In this document: one piece after another, positions 1-8,287 of the stretch
Layout: every line of letters begins with the position of its first letter
Numbering within the stretch: position 1 is the stretch's first letter
Assembly: GCA_003223025.1 (NCBI GenBank)
Contig: QHXR01000001.1
Coordinates: 570,248-634,247, forward strand
Direction: 5' to 3'
Source of the DNA: Acidobacteriota bacterium
GTDB lineage: Bacteria > Acidobacteriota > Blastocatellia > Pyrinomonadales > Pyrinomonadaceae
DNA length: 64,000 nucleotides
Program-made: the position numbers and the translations under genes
Notes under the pieces: generated by a model
Seen by the model: the letters and a program-made list of their open reading frames with translations, nothing else
Told to the model about the DNA's origin: nothing
Databases searched by the model: none

Positions 1-2
1 GC

Positions 3-542
3 CTCTCGTATGAGCATCTGCTCGGCATCCGGTTTGCAATCAACGCGTTCATCGCGACGACGATCGTTTGGTTTACTCTGCGTGCTCTCGGCGTTGGGAA
101 TCCGATCTGGGCGATCGCGTCGATGGTCGCGGCAGCGGACCCCGAACCGGTGGAGGCGCGCCGCATGTTTCGGAGTAGGCTCGTCAATGTGCTGGTCGGA
201 TGCGCCGTGGGATTCGGAGCTCTTCTGGTCGGCGACGGCAGCGATTGGCTGATACCTTTCACACTCGCATTGACCGTGCTGATCTCGTCTTATATTGTCC
301 GCGTCAAGACGATGTGGCGACAGGCGCCGATCACGGCCGCGATCGTTCTTGCGACCGGGATCTCGCAAGGAGCAAAGTCGGCCGGTGTCGAGAGCGGTTT
401 GCGAAAGGTTGGGCAGGTAATCTTCGGATGTTTAGTCGGGATGCTGGTGAGCTATTTTATGTCGAAGGTCTGGCTCGTGCGTCCTCCGTCGGGTAGAGAA
501 GAATGCGATGAAGAGGCGACCACGCAGCCCACGTCCGGGTGA
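3..542 (+). CDS. FUSC-family membrane protein, C-terminal part (5' truncated by window edge)
   Basis: The reading frame is open from the window edge (LSYEHLLGIRFAINAFIATT...) and reaches a stop at 542, so the start lies outside. About 180 residues are visible. They contain hydrophobic segments around an EARRMFRSRLVNVLVG stretch, then paired membrane helices ending in VIFGCLVGMLVSYFMSKVWLV and a short charged cytoplasmic tail. This alternation resembles the C-terminal membrane half of FUSC / aromatic-acid-exporter family proteins, which export aromatic acids or organic anions across the inner membrane. The substrate cannot be told. It lies 12 bp upstream of a response regulator gene, so co-transcription is possible. 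Family assignment is moderate because only a fragment is present. Confidence 0.6.
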   Translation, partial: LSYEHLLGIRFAINAFIATTIVWFTLRALGVGNPIWAIASMVAAADPEPVEARRMFRSRLVNVLVGCAVGFGALLVGDGSDWLIPFTLALTVLISSYIVRVKTMWRQAPITAAIVLATGISQGAKSAGVESGLRKVGQVIFGCLVGMLVSYFMSKVWLVRPPSGREECDEEATTQPTSG

Positions 543-554
543 CGATTCTGATCT

Positions 555-1196
555 ATGCACCGTTGGAGAATAATTCTCGTCGATGATCATCGCGTGCTTA
601 TGGACGCGATCAAGACATTGATCGAACCCGAGTTCGAGGTCGTCGGTACATTCGAGAGCGCCGCAGAACTGCTCGCCGCGGCTCCTGCGATCAAACCTGA
701 CGCGATCATAATGGATATCGGCATGCCGAAGGGAAACGGTCTTAGCGTCGGCCCCAAACTTAAGAAACTCCTTCCTAAAACAAAACTCATCTATCTAACG
801 ATGTACAGCAGCATGGAGTCCGCGTCGCAGGCGTTTAAGCTCGGGGCATCCGGCTACATTCTGAAAAGCACGGCGGGGAAAGAACTGCTCCGCGCTTTGC
901 GCGAGATCCAGAGGGGCGGGTATTACGCGACGCCCGAGCTCACGGAGGGAATGATCGGCTCGTTTGTACAGAATTTCAAGAACATGGAGGAGCCTCACAA
1001 GATAACTGCACGACAAAAGGAAGTTCTCCACCTTATCTCCGACGGGCTCTCGATGAAGGAGATAGCGCTCCGACTAGACATTCAGTACACGACGGTCGTA
1101 TTTCACAAATACACGATGATGCGACAACTTGGTATAAAAACGTCGGCGGAACTGATCTCGTACGCTCTTTCCAGTCTGCCAAAGCCTCCGGAATAG
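555..1196 (+). CDS. NarL/FixJ-type response regulator
   Basis: The protein has 213 residues: an N-terminal receiver domain (LVDDHRVL acidic pocket, phospho-acceptor Asp in IIMDIGMP, switch Thr/Lys region around LKSTAGKE) and a C-terminal LuxR-type helix-turn-helix beginning near ITARQKEVLHLISDGLSMKEIA. Proteins of this class are phosphorylated by a HisKA_3 sensor kinase and bind DNA as dimers. A HisKA_3-type sensor kinase is encoded at 5505-7247 on the other strand, and a second receiver protein follows at 1272. These three may form one signalling group, but pairing is inference. The HTH diverges at its end (TTVVFHKYTMMRQLG), which still fits a recognition helix. Confidence 0.9.
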   Translation: MHRWRIILVDDHRVLMDAIKTLIEPEFEVVGTFESAAELLAAAPAIKPDAIIMDIGMPKGNGLSVGPKLKKLLPKTKLIYLTMYSSMESASQAFKLGASGYILKSTAGKELLRALREIQRGGYYATPELTEGMIGSFVQNFKNMEEPHKITARQKEVLHLISDGLSMKEIALRLDIQYTTVVFHKYTMMRQLGIKTSAELISYALSSLPKPPE

Positions 1197-1271
1197 GATC
1201 CAGGACTGTCAATTGTTAGAGTATCGCCGACGCTCTGCACGAGGTACGCTTTGTATCAGTAGACAGAGTAG

Positions 1272-1718
1272 ATGCCGTTACGGGTGAATAAACTAATGAC
1301 GGAAACCACAACCAGATTGAGCGTGTTGCTCGCCGATGACAATCCGGAAATGCTGGATGCGGTGAGATCCGTTCTGTCGCCGAAATTCGAGGTTGTGGGA
1401 ACGGTCAGTAACGGTCAGGAGGCCGTCCAAGCCGAGAGCGAGCTTCATCCAGAGATCGCGATAATGGATATCTCGATGCCCGTCATGAACGGCATCAAGG
1501 CCGTGAGAGAAATGACGCGGCGAGGTTCTCGGATGAAAGTCGTATTCCTGACAGTCAACGAAGGTTGCGATTTCGTTCGTGCGGCGTTTGAATGCGGCGG
1601 TTCTGCATACGTGCTCAAACGGCAGATGGCGACGGATCTGAATATCGCCTTGGAAGAAGCTCTCGCCGGACGTCGCTACGTTTCACCGGGTTGCGATATG
1701 CCCGACGAGATCAGTTAG
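1272..1718 (+). CDS. Receiver-only response regulator, NarL-like without DNA-binding domain
   Basis: The protein has 148 residues, or 140 if the internal ATG at 1296 (MTETTTRLSVLLADDN) is used. It has a complete receiver fold: DDN acidic pair, phospho-acceptor Asp in IAIMDISMPVMNG, conserved Thr in FLTVNE and Lys in YVLKRQ. The sequence continues into the GRRYVSP linker that normally precedes a LuxR helix-turn-helix in NarL-type regulators, then stops after eleven more residues. No HTH is visible in the downstream 60 bp. It is therefore either a genuine single-domain receiver or a decayed NarL regulator. It converges on the transglycosylase gene with a 60-bp gap that contains the 16-bp palindrome TCTGATCGCGATCAGA (1760-1775). 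Confidence 0.85.
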   Translation: MPLRVNKLMTETTTRLSVLLADDNPEMLDAVRSVLSPKFEVVGTVSNGQEAVQAESELHPEIAIMDISMPVMNGIKAVREMTRRGSRMKVVFLTVNEGCDFVRAAFECGGSAYVLKRQMATDLNIALEEALAGRRYVSPGCDMPDEIS

Positions 1719-1778
1719 TTCTATCCCACAAAAAAAAATCATCCGCGAATCTGTCCAGTTCTGATCGCGATCAGATCA

Positions 1779-3317
1779 CTAAGACTTCGATTTTTGTTTC
1801 GCCGCCTGCTGCTCCGAAACCATCTTGTACGCAACATAATATTTGTAGATGTTGCTAACGTACGTCACGGTTTCCGCTCCGATCTCACGCGCCGCGATCA
1901 ACTCGACATTATTGAACCAGAGGTCGGGATTCAAGCCCTCCGCCGCGGCCATCTTTCTGAGCTTCGCTACTCTCGCCGGACCGGCGTTATAAGATGCAAA
2001 CGCAAAAAGGCCACGGTTCAGCCGATTCATTTTTGCGTCCTTAAAGTACGTCTCCATGATGAAATCAAGATACTTGACGCCAGCGTTTATGTTCTTATCG
2101 ATGTCGTTCTCGACGTTCTGAATATTGATATTTTTGTCGGCAGCCGTACTCGGTTTTATCTGCATTACGCCGACGGCTCCGGCGGGACTTCGTCGTGATT
2201 GGTCGATCTGAGATTCCTGATACGCTTGAGCGGCGATCATCAGCCAATCGAAATCGTACTCCGCGCCGTATTTCTTGAAGAGTCCGACGGCCGCCTTAAA
2301 CTTTTCAACTTCGGTCGGAGCGGTGTTATTGACGGCCCACTTGGTATCTTTCAAATAACGGCGCAGGAGAGTGTTTCCGAACGACGTACCGGTCTTGTGA
2401 TCTTTGACGAATTCATTTAGCAGTTCCAGAAGTTTTGGCGATTTTCCTTTCTGAACAGCCCACGCGATCCGATCACCCTCCGCGAGCGTGATGTCGTCGT
2501 GAACCTTTATCCCGTCGAACACGCCGGCCCACAGGTCGGCAATCAGATTGTCCATGATCGTGATGCCGACCAAGCCGGCGTTCACCATGTTTAGGATGTC
2601 CTCGTCCTCAAGATTGGCGTCCGCCTCTTGCAAGACGATCGGCGATTTTCCGGATTGTTTGAATTGATCGTTCAATCGAACAAGGTTCGGCCAGTAGCGG
2701 CTGTGTTTTCGTACGAACACTTCTTTGCCGGAAAGATCGTCCAGCGAACTGATCGCCGGCGCCGCCGATCCGGTCACGACGATCTCTTTCGAATCTTCGC
2801 GAAAGGGGATTGAGAAATCGACGACTTGTTCAAATTCGGGAATTATCGGGATGCCCGATGCCGCGATGTCGCCGCGCCCATCCTGCATCCTCTGTAATCC
2901 GTCCTCACGGGTTACCGGAATGAACACGACATACAAAGGAGTCTTTCCGGTGTTGAGTTTCGCATTCAAGTACTTCTCGAATTCTTTTCCCGCCTCATAC
3001 GTAACTCCGCGCGGCTGCGGACCGTCGTAGAAAAAATTTGTCTTGTTGTATAGGACAAGGACACGAATGTAACGGCGCTCGAGGAGTCCATCGATGTCGC
3101 CCTTCCAATGTTCGTTACGCAATCTGTCGAGTAGCGTAGGATCGATGACCTCGGCCGGCTGTTCCGCGGCTTCCGGAGCCGAAGCCGTTTCGGAATTCTG
3201 ATTGGTGTTATCCGAAACCGGCGCTGCGGTTTTAGTAGAGTTGCACGACGCGAAACAAATCAGGCATGCGATAAAGATAATAAAGGCGAACGCCGACCGA
3301 ATGTTTTTGTTGATCAT
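1779..3317 (-). CDS. MltF-like membrane-bound lytic transglycosylase with solute-binding domain
   Basis: Start 3317 is preferred over the upstream in-frame ATG (3335) because GAGGA lies about 9 nt before it and the protein then begins directly with a lipoprotein signal (IIFIACLICFASC, lipobox Cys). Residues of about 60-310 form a bacterial solute-binding family 3 fold (RYIRVLVLYN ... GDIAASGIPI ... GKEVFVRKHS). Residues 330-500 form an SLT domain with catalytic Glu in AQAYQESQIDQSRRSPAGA and the GVMQIKPSTA and ASYNAGPARV motifs. This two-domain order is that of MltF, which cleaves peptidoglycan glycan strands at the outer membrane. It stands alone between convergent response regulators and the sulfatase terminator. 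Confidence 0.9.
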   Translation of the reverse strand: MINKNIRSAFAFIIFIACLICFASCNSTKTAAPVSDNTNQNSETASAPEAAEQPAEVIDPTLLDRLRNEHWKGDIDGLLERRYIRVLVLYNKTNFFYDGPQPRGVTYEAGKEFEKYLNAKLNTGKTPLYVVFIPVTREDGLQRMQDGRGDIAASGIPIIPEFEQVVDFSIPFREDSKEIVVTGSAAPAISSLDDLSGKEVFVRKHSRYWPNLVRLNDQFKQSGKSPIVLQEADANLEDEDILNMVNAGLVGITIMDNLIADLWAGVFDGIKVHDDITLAEGDRIAWAVQKGKSPKLLELLNEFVKDHKTGTSFGNTLLRRYLKDTKWAVNNTAPTEVEKFKAAVGLFKKYGAEYDFDWLMIAAQAYQESQIDQSRRSPAGAVGVMQIKPSTAADKNINIQNVENDIDKNINAGVKYLDFIMETYFKDAKMNRLNRGLFAFASYNAGPARVAKLRKMAAAEGLNPDLWFNNVELIAAREIGAETVTYVSNIYKYYVAYKMVSEQQAAKQKSKS

Positions 3318-3436
3318 AAAAATATCCTCACTCATGCGTTGTGCAACGGTGCCGAACCAATCGCGATAAATCCTACGCCGGTACCGCGAATTTGGTAACT
3401 GTCAATTTTTAGAGGAGACCTTTGGGCGCAAAAAAA

Positions 3437-3474
3437 GCACGTCGACGGGGTCCCCAATAACACCGTCGACGTGC
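3437..3474 (-). terminator. Rho-independent terminator of the sulfatase gene
   Basis: Perfect 12-bp arms GCACGTCGACGG (3437-3448) and CCGTCGACGTGC (3463-3474) are separated by a 14-nt loop. Read on the minus strand the hairpin is followed at once by a run of seven T residues. It sits 55 bp past the sulfatase stop codon at 3530. Confidence 0.85.
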
Positions 3475-3529
3475 GGTCGCCCGAGGAGGAACGTACGGAG
3501 GGCACCTCCGCTCTACGGGCTTTCTTGAA

Positions 3530-5356
3530 TTAATCCAGAAGGGCTTCGTTGCCTCGCACGTTGAGCGTCCATTTGACGCCGTCGAGAGCCGGAAGCTCTT
3601 TACCGTCGTCGACTCCGATCTCATCCTTGATGACCGCTTCGAGCTTCGCGTTCATCTTCGTCACGAGATCTCCGTTAGCCTCTTTCGAGGCGGCAAGGTT
3701 TGTCATCTCCGACGGGTCGTTTTGCAGATCGAACAACTCGAGATCGTTGTTTTTATAAAGATCAGCAAGAGTTTTCGAAGTGTTGTGTTCGGTCGGACCG
3801 AAGTACCGCGTGAATTTATATCGACCGTCGATCGCCGTTCGCAACGTCCCGCGTTTTCTAAGATCAGGTTTGCCCGCAGATTTGAAAGCCGTTGTCAGAT
3901 CCTTTCCGCCCGCCGTCTCTTTTGCAACACGCGCGAAGAAATCACTGTCCACGGCGAAGAGTCCGCTGTATGTGAAAAGCGCCGCCTCGCGAACCGCGTT
4001 CGCAGGAGCGCTGCCGGGTTTTTGAAGTACGGCCGACAGATCCTTTCCGGGTAAGTCTCGACCTGCGACATCGCCAATGCGACCGCGCTCGACTCCGGCA
4101 AATGACAGCAACGTCGGCGCAATATCAATGTGCCCGGACAGTGCGCGAGTTTCCTGGCCACCGCCGACGTCGGGGTGGACCATGAGCAATGGAATATGAA
4201 TGCACTCCTGATAAGGTGTCGGTCCTTTTCCGCGAAGCCCGCCGTGGGCACCGCCCATCTCGCCATGGTCCGAGGTGAACACGATGATCGTCTTATCGCT
4301 TAGTCCGAGCGCATCCAACTCTTTCAAGATAGAAAGCACCTGCATGTCGACGGCGCGAATGCTGTTGAGATAAAAATTGTTAAGACGCCGCCAGCGGTCT
4401 TCTTCGAGCGGCACATGGCCGAGAACGAAATCCCACACTCGCGAAAACTCATGATGAGTCGATGGACGACCGGGAGCCGTAAAGGATTGCGACAGGCTCT
4501 TGGGAATTTCGAGATCCCATTCCTTCCGATACCATTCGTGATTCGGCGCACGTGTCGAATATTTCATCTGACGGCCGACATCCTGCACCTTCTGGCCCGG
4601 AGCGTCAGTGTTGAAATACATCACGTCATGAGGATTTACCAACCCCACCGTCAGTGCCCACGGTTTTCCGTCGTCGGTCAGCGGTCTTCCCTTGTTACGG
4701 AGCCACGTGATCGCGCTTCCGGCGATCAAATGATCGAATTTATATCCGCCGAGTTGATGTCCGACCAAATCGCCGGGCGAGTTGTAATCGGCAAAGCCAT
4801 ACGACTCCATTTCTTTATTCAAGAGCCGATCAGCTTCGCCTTCTTCAACATCAAAACTTCGGTTTAAGTGCCACTTGCCCTTGTAAGCCGTGTAGTAACC
4901 GGCTTTCCGCAACATGTGTCCGATCGTCGGAATATCGCTTGACAGATTTTGCACCCACGGCAGATCGAGATTCTCGAACATCTTGTTCTGTGCGGTCTGC
5001 AGTCCGGTCATCAGAACAGAACGCGAAGGAGTACACATCGTCGCAGGACAATAGTGATTGTGGAACGTAACGCCGGTCTGTTGAAGTCGTTCACGACCCG
5101 GAAGCGAAAAGCCCGCGGGCCAGCGACCGAAATATCGTTCCTGATCGGTAAAGATAAAAAGAATATTGAGGCCTTTTGTCGATGGTCCTCGGCCGATCGA
5201 TGATCGCACGGGATCCGTTGTCGCCGAAATCACAGGCGACGAACTGAGCAGCGACGCGGCTCCGGCTCCCGCCGCAGCCAATGCGGAACGGCCGATAAAT
5301 TGGCGTCGAGACAAGGCGGATGCTGACGGATTTGTAGTCGGGTTGATCTTTTTCAT
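3530..5356 (-). CDS. Tat-exported type I sulfatase
   Basis: The start at ATG 5356 is chosen over TTG 5368 because a GAG sits at suitable spacing. The N-terminus has a twin-arginine signal (LSRRQFIGRSALAAAGAGAA). The alkaline-phosphatase/sulfatase fold follows: metal-binding FTDQ, the formylglycine motif CTPSR inside the segment YCPATMCTPSRSVLMTG, Lys/His of KGKWHLN, and FTSDHGEMGGAHGG near residue 350. The Cys of CxPxR must be converted to formylglycine in the cytoplasm before Tat export; no formylglycine-generating enzyme is visible here. Members hydrolyse sulfate esters of polysaccharides or choline-type substrates, and the substrate is not deducible. The gene is monocistronic with its own terminator. 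Confidence 0.92.
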   Translation of the reverse strand: MKKINPTTNPSASALSRRQFIGRSALAAAGAGAASLLSSSPVISATTDPVRSSIGRGPSTKGLNILFIFTDQERYFGRWPAGFSLPGRERLQQTGVTFHNHYCPATMCTPSRSVLMTGLQTAQNKMFENLDLPWVQNLSSDIPTIGHMLRKAGYYTAYKGKWHLNRSFDVEEGEADRLLNKEMESYGFADYNSPGDLVGHQLGGYKFDHLIAGSAITWLRNKGRPLTDDGKPWALTVGLVNPHDVMYFNTDAPGQKVQDVGRQMKYSTRAPNHEWYRKEWDLEIPKSLSQSFTAPGRPSTHHEFSRVWDFVLGHVPLEEDRWRRLNNFYLNSIRAVDMQVLSILKELDALGLSDKTIIVFTSDHGEMGGAHGGLRGKGPTPYQECIHIPLLMVHPDVGGGQETRALSGHIDIAPTLLSFAGVERGRIGDVAGRDLPGKDLSAVLQKPGSAPANAVREAALFTYSGLFAVDSDFFARVAKETAGGKDLTTAFKSAGKPDLRKRGTLRTAIDGRYKFTRYFGPTEHNTSKTLADLYKNNDLELFDLQNDPSEMTNLAASKEANGDLVTKMNAKLEAVIKDEIGVDDGKELPALDGVKWTLNVRGNEALLD

Positions 5357-5504
5357 TTTATTTCTCAAGGTAGATTGCGAATGATCAACGCTGATTACAT
5401 ATCAAACCGGCGGGCTTGCACACTCTAAATTCTAATAGGTTCGGAAACGGCGGATGCGGCTGAAAGGCAGGGGGTGGACTCTGTCTGGAATGGCGGCGGT
5501 GAAC

Positions 5505-7247
5505 CTAAGAAAGCGGAACCTTTGCCATAAGTCGGGTGCCGCTACCGGGCTGTGATTCGACGAGCAGCGTGCCGCGCACCGCCCGAATTCGTTCACGCAT
5601 GCTGACAAGGCCAAGCGAGTCACGCACCTTGTGCGAGTCGGGATCGAATCCCTTGCCTTCGTCAGTAATGGTGAGACAAATTTCGTCATCGATGAGAGCC
5701 AGATCTACATGCGCGGAAAGGCTGCCGCTGTGTTTGGCCACGTTCTGAAGAGATTCCTGAGTTACGCGGAAGAGACACAATGCGATCTCGTCCGGAGGCT
5801 CGAGCGGGACATGGGTGAACTTTATTTCGAGTCCGCGAGATTTTTCGATCTCTCCGCAAAACTCGCGAATGGCCGGGATCAATCCGAGTTGTTGCAGCAG
5901 TGCCGGGTGTAACGTGTGCGAAATCCTATGAACATCGGCGGAGATATGTTGGATCCGTCGAGAAAGCACGTCAACGCGATTTTCGAATGGCTCACTCGAA
6001 TTGTTTGTTAAAGTGTCGATCTCGATAGAAAGCAACGCGAGGCGTTGACTCAGATCGTCATGCAGCTCACGAGCGAGTCTCGCTCGTTCCGTCTCTTGAG
6101 CATCGATCAACCGTCCGCTCAGATCACGAGCTGCGGTTTCGGCGATCCTTAATTTTGTTACGTCCGCCGATGCGCCGTAGATCGCACGGCGGTCTCCCGG
6201 CAGTTCTTCGACGACGCCCGTCGAACTTATCCAACGAATCTGACCGTCGGCGAGGACTATCCGATATTCCGTCTCGTACTTCTCCAAATTCCGCGCTGCG
6301 TTTTCGTGGACGGCGAAGACTCGTCCCTTGTCAGCCGGGTGAATGCGATCGAGAAAAAGATCGTATGGTAGTTCCTCCGACTCGTTCGCGTATCCAAAGA
6401 TCTGACGCCAGGCTTTACTCGCAAACATTCTGCTGCTTTCGATCTCGTGAACCCACGTCCCGACATTTCCGGCGGCCGCCGCAAGCCCGAGCGACTTCAG
6501 ATAACTGCTCGAATCCGCTTTTTCTTTGTCGAGCTCGATCGAGAGTTTTTGAGATTGAATGACGCGCCACGTCAATTCATAGCCCATGACGACGACGATT
6601 CCCATGAAAAACGGACTGACGATCAACGGCACCCTGATGAACTCCCAGTTCACAAGTACGGCCATAATGGCTGATCCCAATGAGAACAGAATGACGCCTC
6701 CGCCGAGACCGAACGCGAGACGGCGATCGCCTCGGCGCCAAACCGAAACCGTCGCGTCGGTGCAAAATATCAAATAGACGATCAGGCTAAGTTGAGCGAC
6801 GATCATCAACGGATTCGGTGTTCCATCGGCGACCGAGATGGATTCTCCGAGTACGGAGACATGACGAATCGCGCGGATGGAACTGTAATTTATCGAGTGC
6901 GGCGAAAGGAGATCGACACCAAGCGATACCAACCGCAGGGCTGTGGCGAGTGCCAGTATCCAAAGTCGTCCGGAACGGAAATAGAATTTCAGGAAGAGTG
7001 CGAACGAAACGATAATGAACAGAGAGCAGACGTGAGCGAGATGACGATACTTTACGAATTCGTCGATCGACTCCGAATGCATAGTACCGAGCTCGATCGC
7101 GGCAAACGACGCAACGCTAAACGCGCTGCATGAGAAAAACAGGTAAGCCCACGTCGACCTCTGACTCAGCCACAGAACGGCGTAGATCGAGCCGAAGATA
7201 ACAGCCCCGATCATTCCTGTGATTATCAAATTAGACAAAACGTTCAT
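5505..7247 (-). CDS. Membrane sensor histidine kinase (HisKA_3) with PAS domain
   Basis: The protein has 580 residues. Residues 1-240 carry about seven hydrophobic helices. A PAS/PAC module follows (GTWVHEIESSRMFASKAWRQ ... YETEYRIVLADGQIRWISS), then a HisKA_3 dimerisation domain with phospho-acceptor His in RARLARELHDDLSQRLA, then a HATPase domain (N-box QESLQNVAKHSG, G1 DEGKGFDPD, G2 GLVSMRERI). This class phosphorylates NarL/LuxR-type regulators, two of which lie 3.8-6.7 kb away at 555-1718. The ligand is unknown; the membrane region is an integral multi-helix sensor rather than a periplasmic domain. It is transcribed away from the transporter gene upstream. Confidence 0.9.
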   Translation of the reverse strand: MNVLSNLIITGMIGAVIFGSIYAVLWLSQRSTWAYLFFSCSAFSVASFAAIELGTMHSESIDEFVKYRHLAHVCSLFIIVSFALFLKFYFRSGRLWILALATALRLVSLGVDLLSPHSINYSSIRAIRHVSVLGESISVADGTPNPLMIVAQLSLIVYLIFCTDATVSVWRRGDRRLAFGLGGGVILFSLGSAIMAVLVNWEFIRVPLIVSPFFMGIVVVMGYELTWRVIQSQKLSIELDKEKADSSSYLKSLGLAAAAGNVGTWVHEIESSRMFASKAWRQIFGYANESEELPYDLFLDRIHPADKGRVFAVHENAARNLEKYETEYRIVLADGQIRWISSTGVVEELPGDRRAIYGASADVTKLRIAETAARDLSGRLIDAQETERARLARELHDDLSQRLALLSIEIDTLTNNSSEPFENRVDVLSRRIQHISADVHRISHTLHPALLQQLGLIPAIREFCGEIEKSRGLEIKFTHVPLEPPDEIALCLFRVTQESLQNVAKHSGSLSAHVDLALIDDEICLTITDEGKGFDPDSHKVRDSLGLVSMRERIRAVRGTLLVESQPGSGTRLMAKVPLS

Positions 7248-7299
7248 AACTCGCGGGTCGTTTTCTCCTCTCCGCTAGTTGAACTCGAGTTCGTTCGTA

Positions 7300-8151
7300 T
7301 CATTCACTTTTGCCTGAGAACCATTTGATATAAGGGATCGACACGACCACGCTGATGAGCGCGTAGAGGACCACGACTGCGGCTACAAGCTTTACGTCCC
7401 CCTCACCTGCATTTGCGCTCGCAAGTGCGATAGCGATCGCCGGATGACGGGACGAGGTTGCGATCGCAAGGACCGTCCGGTCGTTTGGCTCGGGGCCGCC
7501 GAGCAAATGTCCCGCGATCATTCCTACGACTGCGAAAGCGATGATCGCAATGATCGTCCCGTTCCCGATGACCGTCCACATGAACGGCAGAAGCGTGATC
7601 AGGATCGGCAAGAGTCCAAGTACTGCGACGATCATCCCAACCTTGCCGAGCATGCCGGCGAAACGCTCCGCCGCGGGAGCGAAATAGCGGATGAGCATTC
7701 CGATGACGATAGGTATCACGATTCCGATCAGGATGGTTTTCAAAACCGCACCTTCGGAAACATTCGCCTGCAGTCCGAAGACCGATCCCATTACCCTAAA
7801 CACACCGGGCACGATGATGAGCGAAAGCAGTGAGACGGCAGCGAGCAGTCCGAACGAGAATGACACGCTGCCGCCGGCTTTGAGAAGGCGGTTTGGAATC
7901 AGCGGTGGAACCGGCGATAAAGCGAGAGCGATAAGTGCGATCTCGACTACGGGACGCAGTTCGAATATTCGATTGACGATGATGACGAAGATCAACATGA
8001 CCACGAATATCGAGACGAGTGATTTAACGAGCTGCCAAGGGCGACGAAACAAATAGAGGATGTCGTCCATTCGTATCTGGAGTCCAAAACTTAGGACGAC
8101 TAAGAACAAGCTCGCCTGTAGAAGGAGCATGAGAATTGTTGCTGCGGTCAT
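7300..8151 (-). CDS. Bile acid:sodium symporter (BASS)-family permease
   Basis: This 283-residue integral membrane protein has about nine or ten helices. Recognisable BASS features are the N-terminal GLQIRMDD segment, the polar break ALSPVPPLIPNRLLKAGG in an early helix, and the C-terminal TSSRHPAIAIALASAN motif, equivalent to the crossover helix of sodium-coupled organic-anion transporters. Family members carry organic anions with sodium, but bacterial substrates are mostly unknown. The position of SRHPA in place of the usual RNxG-like segment is typical of a branch annotated only as putative Na+-dependent transporters. It is followed by the kinase gene (53-bp gap) and preceded by the SulP gene, all on the minus strand. 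Confidence 0.8.
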   Translation of the reverse strand: MTAATILMLLLQASLFLVVLSFGLQIRMDDILYLFRRPWQLVKSLVSIFVVMLIFVIIVNRIFELRPVVEIALIALALSPVPPLIPNRLLKAGGSVSFSFGLLAAVSLLSLIIVPGVFRVMGSVFGLQANVSEGAVLKTILIGIVIPIVIGMLIRYFAPAAERFAGMLGKVGMIVAVLGLLPILITLLPFMWTVIGNGTIIAIIAFAVVGMIAGHLLGGPEPNDRTVLAIATSSRHPAIAIALASANAGEGDVKLVAAVVVLYALISVVVSIPYIKWFSGKSE

Positions 8152-8287
8152 GAAATCACTCTCCTTTTGGAATGCTCGAATCGCGTTCCAATATGCTTTT
8201 TAGCAAGTCTAAAAAAAGATCACCGGCTCACGCCCGGAAGCAGGTTCACGCGTCGTCGGCGCATCGGATCGCGCGACATTTATCGGG

